Shown here in pieces: positions 20,199 to 29,730 of a stretch of 64,000 nt of DNA. Both the position numbers and the translations under genes were made by a program. The stretch spans positions 1-64,000 of the forward strand of contig NZ_AYKH01000004.1 in assembly GCF_003788635.1 (NCBI RefSeq). Direction: 5' to 3'. The notes beneath the pieces were generated by a model. That model did no database searches, was not told the DNA's origin, and was given only the letters and a program-made list of their open reading frames with translations. Source of the DNA: Salinisphaera orenii subsp. orenii MK-B5. GTDB taxonomy: Bacteria > Pseudomonadota > Gammaproteobacteria > Nevskiales > Salinisphaeraceae. The stretch's first letter is position 1. Every line of letters begins with the position of its first letter.

Positions 20199-20717
20199 AT
20201 GGCAGAACAGATCCAGTACCGGCCGGCCGATGCGAAGCGCTTCCGGCCCGAGACCGAATCCGAGATGGCGCAGTTCGAAAGCCGCGTCGCCGAGATCAAC
20301 GGTCTGCTCGACGAACTCTACGAGTCCGGCGTGATCCGCTGGCTCAAGGATTTCACGGGTGCGATGCCCGAGATCTCGACCATTGCGCTCGACGGCATGA
20401 ATACGCCGCAGGGCCGGGCCGGTTTCCGCAATCTGCTCGTGCTCGCCCAGCAGCTCGGGCGCATCGATCCGGATCGGCTTGAGCGCACGCTGGCCGCGGC
20501 CCAGGCCGGGCTCGACAAGGCCGGCGAACCGGCCGGCGAGAGCACGCCCTACAATCCGCCCGGCGTGACTGGCGTGTTCAAGCTGATGCACGACAAGGAA
20601 TTGTGGTCGGCGCTGGCCCCGTTGATCGCCGGCGCCAAGGCCTTTTCGGCGGCGCGCCGCGAACAGGCCGAGGAATCCGAGCAGACGGAGACCGGGTCCG
20701 AGTCGAACGACACCTGA
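20199..20717 (+). CDS. DUF1641 protein, partner of the formate-dehydrogenase-like enzyme
   Basis: 172 residues, soluble and acidic. It shows DUF1641 features: RVAEINGLLDELYESGVIRWLKDF, LDGMNTPQGRAGFRNLL and PPGVTGVFKLMHDKELW. In Bacillus the same family (YjgD/YrhD) is encoded beside YjgC/YrhE, so this is a conserved two-gene unit; the biochemical role is unknown and may be assembly or electron transfer. The C-terminal 25 residues are Glu/Ser/Thr-rich and probably disordered. A repeat element separates it from the enzyme gene, which may affect co-transcription. Confidence 0.85.
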   Translation: MAEQIQYRPADAKRFRPETESEMAQFESRVAEINGLLDELYESGVIRWLKDFTGAMPEISTIALDGMNTPQGRAGFRNLLVLAQQLGRIDPDRLERTLAAAQAGLDKAGEPAGESTPYNPPGVTGVFKLMHDKELWSALAPLIAGAKAFSAARREQAEESEQTETGSESNDT

Positions 20718-21378
20718 GCCGCTCGGCGCGGCGCGTCTCTTGCGCCGGGCCGTCGCTTGTCGATGCCGTAGGCGGCGGTCGCGTTGCCGAAGGGCGCCGC
20801 GATTACGCTGGCCGTGCGCACCGGCCCTGATCGTTCCCGGCCGGCCCGCGCCGCGCCGGCGAACGAACGCGGGCGCCGCGCGAAGGGCGGGATGCCATTT
20901 CGTCAACCAATATTGCTGATTCCTGGTGCCGCGCGGCTGCATTCAGGCGGCGCCTTTCCCTGCACGCCCAAACAGCCGCCGGTGCGGGCGCAGGTGGCAA
21001 ATGCAAATGGACGGGTCGCGTCAGCCGCAAGGCCATCGCGCAAGCCGGTGTAGCCCGCGTGAACGGGATGGGCCGCTGTGGCTCAGATCGGCGGTCAAAC
21101 CTGTCAACACGTCATGCGAGCCGCGCCAGGCGTTGTGGTGCGGCAAGACGAGGTATCGTCCGCGCCCCACGCAGTCACGCCGTGCCAGCGGGTGACCACG
21201 GTGGAGGGCCGCGCAACAGCGCTTGGCCCGCTGGATTGGATCGCCCATCGAAATCAACCATGGGCGCGTTGCCGCGTTGCCAGTCTCTACAGTGGCGCGC
21301 CATGGTCGGCGACTCGCGCTTTGCCGCACGCGATATGTGGTTTCCAACGCGGGACTCGCATGCCGTGTCGGCAGGCTC
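20718..21378. other. 661-base stretch without a convincing gene
   Basis: Short open frames exist on both strands but none has family features, a good ribosome site or the local codon pattern. Base composition is a little less GC-rich around 20890-21000. It lies between the DUF1641 gene and repeat copy B. It may be decayed sequence or hold an undetected RNA. Confidence 0.5.
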
Positions 21379-21544
21379 TAGTGTCCTGCCTCGTAAGTTT
21401 CTTACCCCAACGAGCGTGTGTCGTCGGCGTGGCGGGCAAGGCGCGAAACCCAGCCGTGTCGGGCCATAGGGCGCGGTTTCGCAACGCCGCCCGCCGCGGT
21501 GAGGGCCGCGCGCAGTGCAGGGTGACTTGCGAGACACGACACTA
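21379..21544 (-). repeat. MITE-like short repeat, copy B
   Basis: A 166-base element related to copy A but in the opposite orientation. The plus strand begins TAGTGTCCTGCCTCGTAAGT; the other end on the minus strand begins TAGTGTCGTGTCTCGCAAGT, giving terminal inverted repeats of about 20 bases. It is about 24 bases longer than copy A owing to an internal insertion near 21460-21490. Its minus-strand TAG (21542-21544) is the stop codon of the AEC carrier gene. Confidence 0.72.
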
Positions 21545-22489
21545 GATCAGTCCCGCGAGGCGCAGGCCGAAGACGCCGCCGGTCATGGTGATGCTGGCGG
21601 CCAGAGTCGTCACCGCGACGATGTTGGCGGCGAGCTTCGCGTTGCCGCCCATGGCCTGCACCATGATGAAGCTGGCCGCCGCCGTGGGCGCCGAGAAATA
21701 CAGGAACAGCAGCCCAAGTTCCCGGCCTGCGAAGCCGCACAGCCAGGCCACGAAGGTCGCCAGCGCCGGAAAGATCACCATCTTGATCATGGCCGCGCCG
21801 AAGGCGATGCCGCGGGCCTCGTAGAGCGCGCCGAGCGACAGCGTGCCGCCGATGCAGATCAGCGCCAGCGGCAGCGTGAGCCCGGCGAAATACTCGCCCG
21901 AGGTCATCAGCCAGTCCGGCAGCGACAGGCCGCTGGCGGCCACCGGTATCGCGACCACCGTGGCCAGGATCAGCGGGTTGGTGGCGATGCCGCGGCCGAT
22001 GCTGCGCCAGTCCGCCGGCTGGCCCGGCTGATACCAGCTCAGCACGATCACCGAAAGCACGTTATAGAGCAGGATCACCAGCCCCACCAGGATGCCGCCG
22101 GCGGACAGGCCCCAGTCGCCGTACATGCTCGCGGCCAGCGCGAAGCCCATGATGCCGCAGTTGCCACGAAAGGCCCCCTGGACGTAGACACCCCGCTCGG
22201 CCTCGGGCACGCGCCACAGCGCCCAGCCCCAGGCCAGCGCGAAGCTGGCCACGGTCGCCAGCGCGAAGTAGGCCATCAGGTCCGGCAGAAAGGCGGTGGC
22301 GAGATCCGCCTTGACGATGCTCACGAAGATCAGCGCCGGCATGCAGATCTTGAACACCAGCGCCGAGGCGGTGCCGATGAAGCGGTCGTCGATCCAGCCG
22401 GCGCGGCGGAGCACGATCCCGGCGAACACCATTAGAAAGACCGGTAGCGTGATGTTGATCGACTGGAAGAAGACGTCGGACAGGGCCAT
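21542..22489 (-). CDS. AEC-family (auxin efflux carrier type) permease
   Basis: 315 residues with about ten membrane helices. Family features include PVFLMVFAGIVLRRAGWID at the N-terminus, QGAFRGNCGIMGFAL in the middle and SAPTAAASFIMVQAMGGNAKLAA near the end. Bacterial members export or import small carboxylates such as malate; substrate cannot be read here. It sits between the formate-dehydrogenase-like locus and fdhD, on the opposite strand. Its stop codon is provided by repeat copy B, so its last residues (RLAGLI) may have been altered by the insertion. Confidence 0.88.
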   Translation of the reverse strand: MALSDVFFQSINITLPVFLMVFAGIVLRRAGWIDDRFIGTASALVFKICMPALIFVSIVKADLATAFLPDLMAYFALATVASFALAWGWALWRVPEAERGVYVQGAFRGNCGIMGFALAASMYGDWGLSAGGILVGLVILLYNVLSVIVLSWYQPGQPADWRSIGRGIATNPLILATVVAIPVAASGLSLPDWLMTSGEYFAGLTLPLALICIGGTLSLGALYEARGIAFGAAMIKMVIFPALATFVAWLCGFAGRELGLLFLYFSAPTAAASFIMVQAMGGNAKLAANIVAVTTLAASITMTGGVFGLRLAGLI

Positions 22490-22636
22490 GGGCGCGCGGG
22501 GTCGGCTGACGGGGCGTGGCGCGGCCGGCAGTCATCGGCGCGGGCACGCGAGGACCGCGCATTGTAGCCGTGCGCGTTGCTGTGCGATACATGAACCCGC
22601 GTGCCGGGCGCCCGGCGCATCGGTTACCGTAAGGTG

Positions 22637-23491
22637 ATGAACGCGATCGACGATCTCCCTTACCGCTCCGACGCCGAGACACGCGACGACGCCTCGCGGC
22701 AGAAGGCCACCATCCAGGCCTATGCCGACGGCGAGCTCGCCGCCTGCGACGACCATCTGGCGGTCGAACGGGCGCTGGAGATCCATGTCGCCGGGGCCGA
22801 TCCGCTGATCACCATGCGTACCCCCGGCGCCGATCGGGAACTGGTGGCGGGGCTGATGCACGGCGAGGGCGTGGTGCGTTCGCCTGCGGACATCGTCTAT
22901 CTCAAGCCCGCGCCCGGCGAGGCCGATGTGATGCGCCTGATGCTCAAACCCGAGGCGCGCGGCCGGCTGGACCGAATCGAGCGCAACACGCTGGCCACCA
23001 GTGCCTGCGGGGTCTGCGGCAAGCCGAGCTTCTCGCCGCCGCGCCCCGGTCGCGGCCGGGCGAGCGAGACGCCGGCGCCGGTACTCGACCCTCAGTTGCT
23101 GCTGTCACTGCCGGACCGGCTGCGCGCGGATCAGGGCGTATTCGAATCCACCGGCGGGCTGCACGCCGCGGGGCTGTTCGATGCCCGCGGCGAGCTGATC
23201 GCCCTGCGCGAGGATGTCGGCCGGCACAACGCGCTCGACAAGCTGGTGGGCTGGGCGCTGCTCAATGACCGGCTGCCGCTGTCCGATCACATCCTGCTGC
23301 TGTCCGGCCGCGCCAGCTACGAACTGCTGCAGAAGAGCGTGATGGCGGGCCTGCCGGTGGTCTGCGCGATCTCCGCGCCGAGCAGCTACGCGGTGTCGCT
23401 GGCGCGTGATTTCGACATCACGCTGGTCGGTTTCCTGCGCGCGAACCGCTTCAACGTCTACGCCGGCGACTGGCGGCTGACGGCCGGCTGA
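22637..23491 (+). CDS. fdhD: formate dehydrogenase accessory sulfurtransferase FdhD
   Basis: Transfers sulfur from a cysteine desulfurase to the bis-MGD cofactor, a step needed for formate dehydrogenase activity. 284 residues from the ATG at 22637. The catalytic CxxC is in SACGVCGKPSF; FESTGGLHAAGLF, REDVGRHNALDKLVG, SGRASYELLQKSVMAG and AISAPSSYAVSLA follow in the usual order. An upstream frame adds 12 residues without support. Its presence supports a formate-dehydrogenase role for the large molybdoenzyme 3 kb away. Confidence 0.94.
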   Translation: MNAIDDLPYRSDAETRDDASRQKATIQAYADGELAACDDHLAVERALEIHVAGADPLITMRTPGADRELVAGLMHGEGVVRSPADIVYLKPAPGEADVMRLMLKPEARGRLDRIERNTLATSACGVCGKPSFSPPRPGRGRASETPAPVLDPQLLLSLPDRLRADQGVFESTGGLHAAGLFDARGELIALREDVGRHNALDKLVGWALLNDRLPLSDHILLLSGRASYELLQKSVMAGLPVVCAISAPSSYAVSLARDFDITLVGFLRANRFNVYAGDWRLTAG

Positions 23492-23611
23492 GCATCGTAT
23501 GCCACCATGGCCGCATTGCGGACGCCGGCGCCCGGCTGGTACATAGACGGCGTCGAATCCGATCGGTACGCGGGCCGTGCCGATCATCAACGCATCATAA
23601 CGAGGTGAAAC

Positions 23612-24688
23612 ATGGGGAATCGCGTCTGGAAACCGGCTGTGATGACGGCCATCGCCGCCGTACTGCTTGTCGGCTGCGGCAGCGGCGGGGGCGACGACGA
23701 GACCGCCTCGGCGGATGCGTCCAACGGCTCGGACGGGGCCAGCGAGCCGGTCAACCTCATCTTCGGCACCGGCGGCACGTCGGGCAGCTACTATCCCATC
23801 GGCGGCGCGCTCAAGGGCGTGTTCGAGGCCAGCGACGCCGTGGACAATGTTCAGGTCGTGTCGACCGGTGCGTCGGTGCAGAACATCAACAACATCGAGG
23901 ACGGCACCAACCAGATCGCACTGGTGATGAGCGATGTCGCCTATGACGCGATCAATGGTCAGAATCAGTTCGAGGATCGCGAGGCCGACATCAAGACCAT
24001 CGCCGGGCTGTATCCCAACGTGGTCCAGATCGTGGCCACCGCGGAAAGCGGTATCGAGAGCGTCGCCGACATGGAAGGCAAGCGCATCGGCGTCGGCAAG
24101 GTCGGCTCCGGCGTCGAGGCCAGCGCCAAGAAGGTGCTCGAGGCTGCGGGCATGACCTACGACGATCTCGGTCAGGTCAGCCACACCGGCTACGCCGACA
24201 GCGTCACCCAGATGGGCAACGGCAATCTGGATGCGGCCTTCTTCACCTCCGGTGTGCCCAACTCCAGCATCACCGGGCTGATGCAGAACACGGACGTCAA
24301 CTTCGTCGAGGTGGACGGCGAGACCGCCTCAAGCCTGCTCGAGAAATATCCCTACTACGAGAAGTACGAGATTCCGGCGAACGCCCCGGAGCGTTATGAT
24401 CTGGCCAACGCGGTGAACACCGTCGCGATTCGCAACATCCTGATCGTGCCCGGCTCGATGGATGCCGCGGTGTCCGAGGAGCTCGCCAGTCGTCTCTACG
24501 ACTATCTGGGAACCGACAAGGTCTCGGTGGGCGCGCTCAAGGGCTTCGATCGCAGCACCATGGATCAGGATCTCGTGGTACCGCTGGCCGACGGCGCCAA
24601 GACGTTCTATGAGTCGAACGGCGGCAGTGAGGGGGCCGGCGACCAGAGTGACGCGTCGGCGTCCGACGACGGCGACGACAGCGCCTGA
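23612..24688 (+). CDS. TAXI-family TRAP transporter solute-binding lipoprotein
   Basis: 358 residues. A lipoprotein signal ends with the lipobox LLVGCGSG (Cys at about 22), so the protein is membrane-tethered in the periplasm. The TAXI signature is clear: INLIFGTGG-type start (VNLIFGTGGTSGSYYPIGG), then STGASVQNINNIEDGTNQIALVMSDVAYDA and GKRIGVGKVGSGVEASAKKVLEAAG. Such proteins deliver amino acids (for example glutamate) or organic acids to a fused TRAP permease. The acidic Ser/Gly/Asp-rich tail is low complexity. First gene of a three-gene unit. Confidence 0.93.
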   Translation: MGNRVWKPAVMTAIAAVLLVGCGSGGGDDETASADASNGSDGASEPVNLIFGTGGTSGSYYPIGGALKGVFEASDAVDNVQVVSTGASVQNINNIEDGTNQIALVMSDVAYDAINGQNQFEDREADIKTIAGLYPNVVQIVATAESGIESVADMEGKRIGVGKVGSGVEASAKKVLEAAGMTYDDLGQVSHTGYADSVTQMGNGNLDAAFFTSGVPNSSITGLMQNTDVNFVEVDGETASSLLEKYPYYEKYEIPANAPERYDLANAVNTVAIRNILIVPGSMDAAVSEELASRLYDYLGTDKVSVGALKGFDRSTMDQDLVVPLADGAKTFYESNGGSEGAGDQSDASASDDGDDSA

Positions 24689-24709
24689 TCGCGGGCGGGG
24701 CCGGCCGGC

Positions 24710-25210
24710 ATGCGCCTGCGGCCGGTCGGCCTCGTCGGTGTCGCGGCCCTGCTCATCCTGGCGGCCGTCGCACTGCTCTGGCCGCGGCCCTGGCTCGTGG
24801 TTCGCCACGACGGCGTGATTCGCGCGGCCTTCGTCGGCGGCGAGGGTGCGCGCTTCGCGCTGCGCTGGACGCATTCCGTGGAGAAGGAGGCCTGGATCGA
24901 GACGTTCGCGGTGCGCGATGGTGCGATCGAGCTCATGGCCACCCGGTTCAAGACCTTTGGCGCGGGCGTGCCGGCCGCCGCCGGTCGCCGCACTACGCTG
25001 GAGGACGGCTGGGTGGTGATGCACGACATCCACCGCGTCGTCGATCCCCTGGCCGTCCAGGCCGCTGCCGCCGAGGATTACAGTCTCCGCCACGACGGCC
25101 ACTGGCACGCCCTGTCCGAGCCGGGGAAGAAGCCGATCCTGATGATCGAAAACCGGCGGTTGCCGTTGTATCGTGTGCTGCCGGCGCTGATTTGGCGCTG
25201 GTCCGGATGA
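24710..25210 (+). CDS. DUF1850 protein of a TRAP-TAXI system
   Basis: 166 residues with one N-terminal membrane segment (about 7-24). It contains the DUF1850 core FALRWTHSVEKEAWIETFAV and the motif TRFKTFGAGVPA. It lies 21 bases after the binding protein and 14 bases before the permease, the usual position for this family in TAXI systems. The function is unknown; an accessory subunit in the periplasm is plausible. Confidence 0.87.
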   Translation: MRLRPVGLVGVAALLILAAVALLWPRPWLVVRHDGVIRAAFVGGEGARFALRWTHSVEKEAWIETFAVRDGAIELMATRFKTFGAGVPAAAGRRTTLEDGWVVMHDIHRVVDPLAVQAAAAEDYSLRHDGHWHALSEPGKKPILMIENRRLPLYRVLPALIWRWSG

Positions 25211-25224
25211 GGTAGGCCCGTCCC

Positions 25225-27429
25225 ATGAATACGTCCGATCGCCGTGATGCCGCGGCAGACGATGCGCCGGAGCCGGACAGCGCCGCGCGCGAGACGCTCG
25301 AGAAATACGACCGCGAGAGCCTCGTGCGCCATCGCCTGCCGGGTATCGTCATGCAGGGCGTGGTGGCGGCCTGCGTGCTGCTCGGCCTGTTCCACCTCTA
25401 CACCTCGTTCGCCGGCCCGTTGGTCGACGTGGTCCAGCGCAGCATCCATCTCTACACGCTGCTGGCGCTGACCTTCGTCCTGTTCCCGCTGACCCGTAGC
25501 AGCCCGCGCGACCGGGTGCCCTGGCTGGACGCGCTGCTGGCGCTGGCGGCCTTCGCCATCGGCGTCTACATGCTGTTCGCGGCCGACCGGGTGATTGCTT
25601 CGGCGGGACGGATCACCAATCTCGACATGGCGGTCGGTTTCGCCGCGGTGCTGCTGGTCATCGACGCCGCGCGCCGGGTGACGGGCTGGGGGCTGCCGGG
25701 CCTGGCCCTGATCTTTCTGATCTACGCCTTCTACGCCAAGCTCTCGCTGTATTCGGTGCTCAACGCCGACATCGTGCTGGCCACGTCGCGCCAGATCATG
25801 TCGCATCTGGTCTATATCACCGAGGGGCTGCTGGGTACGGCGATCGCGGTCTCGGCCAGCTACATCATCCTGTTCATTCTATTCGGCGCCTTTCTGGTCA
25901 AGTCGGGGCTTGGCCAGTTGTTCAACGATCTCGCCCTGGCGGTGGCCGGGCCCTCGCGCGGCGGCCCGGCCAAGGTGGCCGTGGTCGCCAGTGGTTTTCT
26001 CGGCTCGATCAACGGCTCGGCCATCGCCAACGTGGTCACGACCGGCGCGTTCACGATCCCGTTGATGAAACGCACCGGCTACAAGGCGAACTTCGCCGGC
26101 GCAGTGGAGGCGGCCTCGAGTGTGGGCGGCCAGATTTTGCCGCCGATCATGGGCGCGGCGGCCTTCATCATGGCCGAGGTGCTGGGCGTGGCCTACACCC
26201 AGGTGATGCTTGCGGGCATCATTCCGGCGTTGCTGTTCTATCTCGGCATCCTGTTCCAGGTCCATCTGCGGGCACTGCGCAACGGCCTGTCCGGCATCCC
26301 GCGCTCGGAACTGACGCCGCTCAGCGACGTCATGCTCAAGCGCGGCCATCTGCTGCTGCCGATGGTGATCCTGCTGTGGCTTATCTTCGAGGGCTATGCG
26401 CCGTTCTTCGCCGCTTTCTGGTCCATCGCCGCGACGGTTCTGATCTGCGGCACCTGGCGTCTGGTAGCGGGCCTGTCGGCGGTGTTGGCCGCACTCGTTC
26501 TCGAGCCGCAGATTCTGGCCCTGATCGATGGGCGGGCGATGCCGGGCCTGCCGGCGAGCCGGCTCTGGCTGCTTGCCATCATCGCGCTGCCCGCGGCGAT
26601 CAACGCCGTGCGCTCGCGCCTGCCGGTGACCTCCGAGGTCATGGATCTGGCCGCCTGTCGCGACGCCATGACGGAAGGCGTGCGCAACGCCATCCCCGTG
26701 GCCATCGCCTGCGCGGCGGTGGGCGTGATCGTCGGCGTGGCCACGCTGACCGGCATCGCCCTGGATGCGGCCGATGCCGTGGTGACCATGGGCGAGGCGA
26801 TCCCGTTCGACATGCTGCGCCTGCTGGTCACGCTGGCACTGACGATGGCGGCGTCGATCGTGCTGGGTATGGGGCTGCCGAGCATTCCCTGCTACATCAT
26901 CACCTCGACCATGGCCGCGCCCATCCTGTTGGAGCTGCCGCTGTTCCGGGAGCTGGCTGGTTCGAACGACACCGCGATCTTCGTCGCGCACATGTTCGTG
27001 TTCTACTTCGGCATATTCGCGAACCTCACGCCGCCGGTCGCACTGGCGGCCTACGCCGGCTCGGGGATCTCCGGTGGCTCGCCCAATGCGACCGGCGTGC
27101 AGGCCATGAAGCTGGCGATCGCCGGCTTTGTCGTGCCCTATATGTTCGTGTTCGCCCACAGCATGCTCATGATCGACGCCACCTGGCTCAACGTGACTGC
27201 CGTGGCGCTGACCGGCGCGCTCGGCGTCGGCCTGCTGGCGGTGGCGGTCGAGGGCTATCTGCGGGCGCCGCTCGGCGTGTTCTGGCGGCTGCTGGCGCTG
27301 GTCGGCGCGCTCGCGCTGATCTATCCGGGGCTGATCAGCGATGCCGTCGGCGCCGTCGTGGCGGTGGCGCTGCTCATGGTGCGCGGCGGTGCCGGCGGTG
27401 CGCGCCCGGCGGCCGCCTCGTCGGCCTAG
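25225..27429 (+). CDS. fused TRAP transporter permease (4TM/12TM)
   Basis: 734 residues with a fused small (DctQ-like) and large (DctM-like) membrane part, typical of TRAP-TAXI systems driven by sodium or proton gradients. Marks include GAFLVKSGLGQLFNDLALA, KVAVVASGFLGSINGSAIANVVTTGAFTIPLMKRTGY, AASSVGGQILPPIMGAAAFIMAEV and MGLPSIPCYIITSTMAAP. GAGGTAGG lies just before the ATG. The C-terminal helices (from about 640) are poorly conserved. Substrate unknown. Confidence 0.93.
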   Translation: MNTSDRRDAAADDAPEPDSAARETLEKYDRESLVRHRLPGIVMQGVVAACVLLGLFHLYTSFAGPLVDVVQRSIHLYTLLALTFVLFPLTRSSPRDRVPWLDALLALAAFAIGVYMLFAADRVIASAGRITNLDMAVGFAAVLLVIDAARRVTGWGLPGLALIFLIYAFYAKLSLYSVLNADIVLATSRQIMSHLVYITEGLLGTAIAVSASYIILFILFGAFLVKSGLGQLFNDLALAVAGPSRGGPAKVAVVASGFLGSINGSAIANVVTTGAFTIPLMKRTGYKANFAGAVEAASSVGGQILPPIMGAAAFIMAEVLGVAYTQVMLAGIIPALLFYLGILFQVHLRALRNGLSGIPRSELTPLSDVMLKRGHLLLPMVILLWLIFEGYAPFFAAFWSIAATVLICGTWRLVAGLSAVLAALVLEPQILALIDGRAMPGLPASRLWLLAIIALPAAINAVRSRLPVTSEVMDLAACRDAMTEGVRNAIPVAIACAAVGVIVGVATLTGIALDAADAVVTMGEAIPFDMLRLLVTLALTMAASIVLGMGLPSIPCYIITSTMAAPILLELPLFRELAGSNDTAIFVAHMFVFYFGIFANLTPPVALAAYAGSGISGGSPNATGVQAMKLAIAGFVVPYMFVFAHSMLMIDATWLNVTAVALTGALGVGLLAVAVEGYLRAPLGVFWRLLALVGALALIYPGLISDAVGAVVAVALLMVRGGAGGARPAAASSA

Positions 27430-27567
27430 CCGCGGCCCGGCCGCGGCACGCCGGCCAGGGCGACTCCAAAGCGGCGGCGCCGGCACCCGGCGGTCGTGGA
27501 CAATTCGCCGTCGCGGTCTGTGCTCGCACGGCTGCGGGGCGCCTCGCGCCCCGGCGACTCGGGCGCC

Positions 27568-28524
27568 TCAGGCCGGGTCGCGCGTGCGCCGGGTCGGGGC
27601 GCTGACGAGAACCACCCCCGCGAGGATGGCGATACCGCCGAGCACGAAGTTGGCGGTCAATGGTTCGCCGAGCAGGAGGGCCCCGAACAGGACGCCGAAC
27701 ACCGGCGACAGGAAGGAGAACACGCCCAGCCGGGAGGCCAGATACCGCCGCAGCAGCGCGAACCAGAGCAGGAGCATGCCGAAGGCGATGCCCAGCGTCT
27801 GGAAGCTCATGCTCGCGAGCATGAGCGGCGTCACGCGGATCGTCGACAGGTCGCCGAACAGCCCGGCGACGAGTACCAATGCGACTCCGGCGATGGTGAG
27901 TTGGTAGGACAGCGTCAGCACCGGGCGCTCCTCCGACAGACGCGTCGTCCGGATGACGATGGTGGTCGCCGCCCAGCCCAGGCCAGCCAGCGTGCCCAGC
28001 AGATCGCCGATGATCAATCCGGCCACGTCAGTACCGTTCGAATTCTGCCAGGGTGCCATCGCGCAGACGATGCCCGCGAAGGCCAGGGCGATGCCGGCCC
28101 AGTGGCGCGGGCCGAGCTGTTCCCCGGGTACCAGGAAATGCAGCCCGAGCGCGGCGAAGATGGGCGCGGTGTAGAGAAACACCGACATGTGCGAGGCCGT
28201 GGTGTAGCCCAGCCCCAGGGCCACGAGGCTGAATTCGCAGGCGAAGCCGATGCCGGCGGCCACACCCGGCCAGAACACCGCGCGGGCGTGGGTCGGACGC
28301 ACGCCGCGGGCCCAGGCGACGCCGACGACGAGCACCGCGGCAAGCAGCGATCGGATGCCGATCTGCGCCAGCGGCGCGATGTCCGCGGCCACGGCCTTGA
28401 TCGCCACCTGCTGCAGACCCAGTGCGGCGCAGAACACGAGCATCAGCAGGCTGCCCCGCGCATCGAGCGCGCGGCGCGTAGCGGGGGCGGCATCGGTCGG
28501 CGAGGCGGTGGTTGCGCGGGTCAT
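27568..28524 (-). CDS. EamA-family (DMT superfamily) permease
   Basis: About 318 residues with ten predicted helices in two EamA repeats. Features: LQQVAIKAVAADIAPLAQIGIRSLLAA in repeat 1, YTTASHMSVFLYTAPIFAALG and RYLASRLGVFSFLSPVFGVLFGALLLGE in repeat 2. Members export amino acids or metabolites. I chose the ATG at 28524 (MTRATT) over 28563 because the extra residues are Arg-rich and unlike the family. It is divergent from a LysR gene, 99 bases apart, which may control it; the pairing is typical but unproven. Confidence 0.88.
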   Translation of the reverse strand: MTRATTASPTDAAPATRRALDARGSLLMLVFCAALGLQQVAIKAVAADIAPLAQIGIRSLLAAVLVVGVAWARGVRPTHARAVFWPGVAAGIGFACEFSLVALGLGYTTASHMSVFLYTAPIFAALGLHFLVPGEQLGPRHWAGIALAFAGIVCAMAPWQNSNGTDVAGLIIGDLLGTLAGLGWAATTIVIRTTRLSEERPVLTLSYQLTIAGVALVLVAGLFGDLSTIRVTPLMLASMSFQTLGIAFGMLLLWFALLRRYLASRLGVFSFLSPVFGVLFGALLLGEPLTANFVLGGIAILAGVVLVSAPTRRTRDPA

Positions 28525-28623
28525 GCGGCGGGCCGTGGCGAAAAGACGCGCCCAGTGGATCACCCGGCGCCCGGGGCGGCAAACGATTAAACTGCGGGTT
28601 CAGGCTCAGGAAAACGCAACGCC

Positions 28624-29559
28624 ATGCCCGCGCGACTGCCGCTCAACGCCCTCCGCGCCTTCGCCGCCGCCGCGCGTCACGAGAGCTTCAGGGCCGCGGC
28701 CGACGAGATGCACCTCAGCCCGGGGGCGATCAGCCGCCAGGTTCGGCAGCTGGAGACCTATCTGAACGTGCCGGTGTTCGAGCGCTTCGCCCACGGGGTC
28801 GCCCTGACCGCACGCGGCCGCCGGCTGGCCGACGAGGTCGAGTCCGCACTGGCGCGGCTGGCGGCCGGCGTCGACCGCGCCCGGGTCGCGGACGCCCCGG
28901 CGATGGCGCTGACCGTGAGCGCCTCGCCGTCACTCATCCAGCACTGGCTGCTGCCGCGGCTGGCCGACTTCGAGGCCCGTCACCCCGATATCGATCTCGC
29001 CCTCGAGGCGAGCCCCGCGCTGATCGAGCCGGACTGGAGCCCGGATCGTGCCCAGCTGGCGATCCGCTACGGCCAGGGCCCGTGGCCGGGCGTGCGCAGC
29101 CGTTCGCTGATGAGCGAAACCGTGTTCCCGGTCTGCGCGCCGACGCTGCTCGAGCACGGGCCGCCGCTCGAGCGCCCGGCCGACCTGGCCCGGCATCGGC
29201 TCCTGCACGTCACCTGGCTGTCGCATCAGGCGGAGCTGTTCCCGGGCTGGCGGCAGTGGCTGGACGCGGCCGGCGCCCCGCAGGTGCCGGTGGCCGTGCG
29301 CCGACGCTATTCGCTGTTCGGTATGGCCCTGGATCAGGCCATCGCCGGGCGCGGCGTGGCCCTGGCGACCAGCGTGCTGGCCGCGGACCGGATCGCCAGC
29401 GGCGTTCTGGTGCCGCCGTTCGGGACGCGATACCGGCTGGTCTCGCCGTTCACCTACGAGCTGCTGCTGCCGGCGCGCGGCGAACCGCCGCCGGCCGCCG
29501 CTGCGTTCATCGACTGGCTGGTGGAGCAGGCCGCAGCCTTCACGACCGGGGCGCCGTGA
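28624..29559 (+). CDS. LysR-family transcriptional regulator (GcvA-like)
   Basis: 311 residues: N-terminal winged helix-turn-helix LPLNALRAFAAAARHESFRAAADEMHLSPGAISRQVRQLE, then a type 2 periplasmic-binding-like sensor domain with DRAQLAIRYGQGPWPG and a C-terminal ALDQAIAGRGVAL motif as in GcvA. It faces the EamA carrier gene across 99 bases, so control of that carrier and of itself is the simplest guess. Its ligand is unknown. Confidence 0.9.
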   Translation: MPARLPLNALRAFAAAARHESFRAAADEMHLSPGAISRQVRQLETYLNVPVFERFAHGVALTARGRRLADEVESALARLAAGVDRARVADAPAMALTVSASPSLIQHWLLPRLADFEARHPDIDLALEASPALIEPDWSPDRAQLAIRYGQGPWPGVRSRSLMSETVFPVCAPTLLEHGPPLERPADLARHRLLHVTWLSHQAELFPGWRQWLDAAGAPQVPVAVRRRYSLFGMALDQAIAGRGVALATSVLAADRIASGVLVPPFGTRYRLVSPFTYELLLPARGEPPPAAAAFIDWLVEQAAAFTTGAP

Positions 29560-29730
29560 GCGGCCACACGGCGATGGTGGCATGGCGATTGCGGCATAGC
29601 GTTGTAGCATGAGCGCGGGCGGCCGCCGGCGTGTCGTCGAAGGGCGTCGGCGCAGGCGGCCCGGCGGCGGTTCGCGGCGACGCGCCGTCTGCCGCCCGAT
29701 GCCCGCACAGCCACCAGGGAGAGCCCGGCC

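Noticed and set aside
21059-21469. Open frame of 136 codons between DUF1641 and the AEC gene
   Set aside because: No family features, no ribosome site, and it runs into the repeat copy B.
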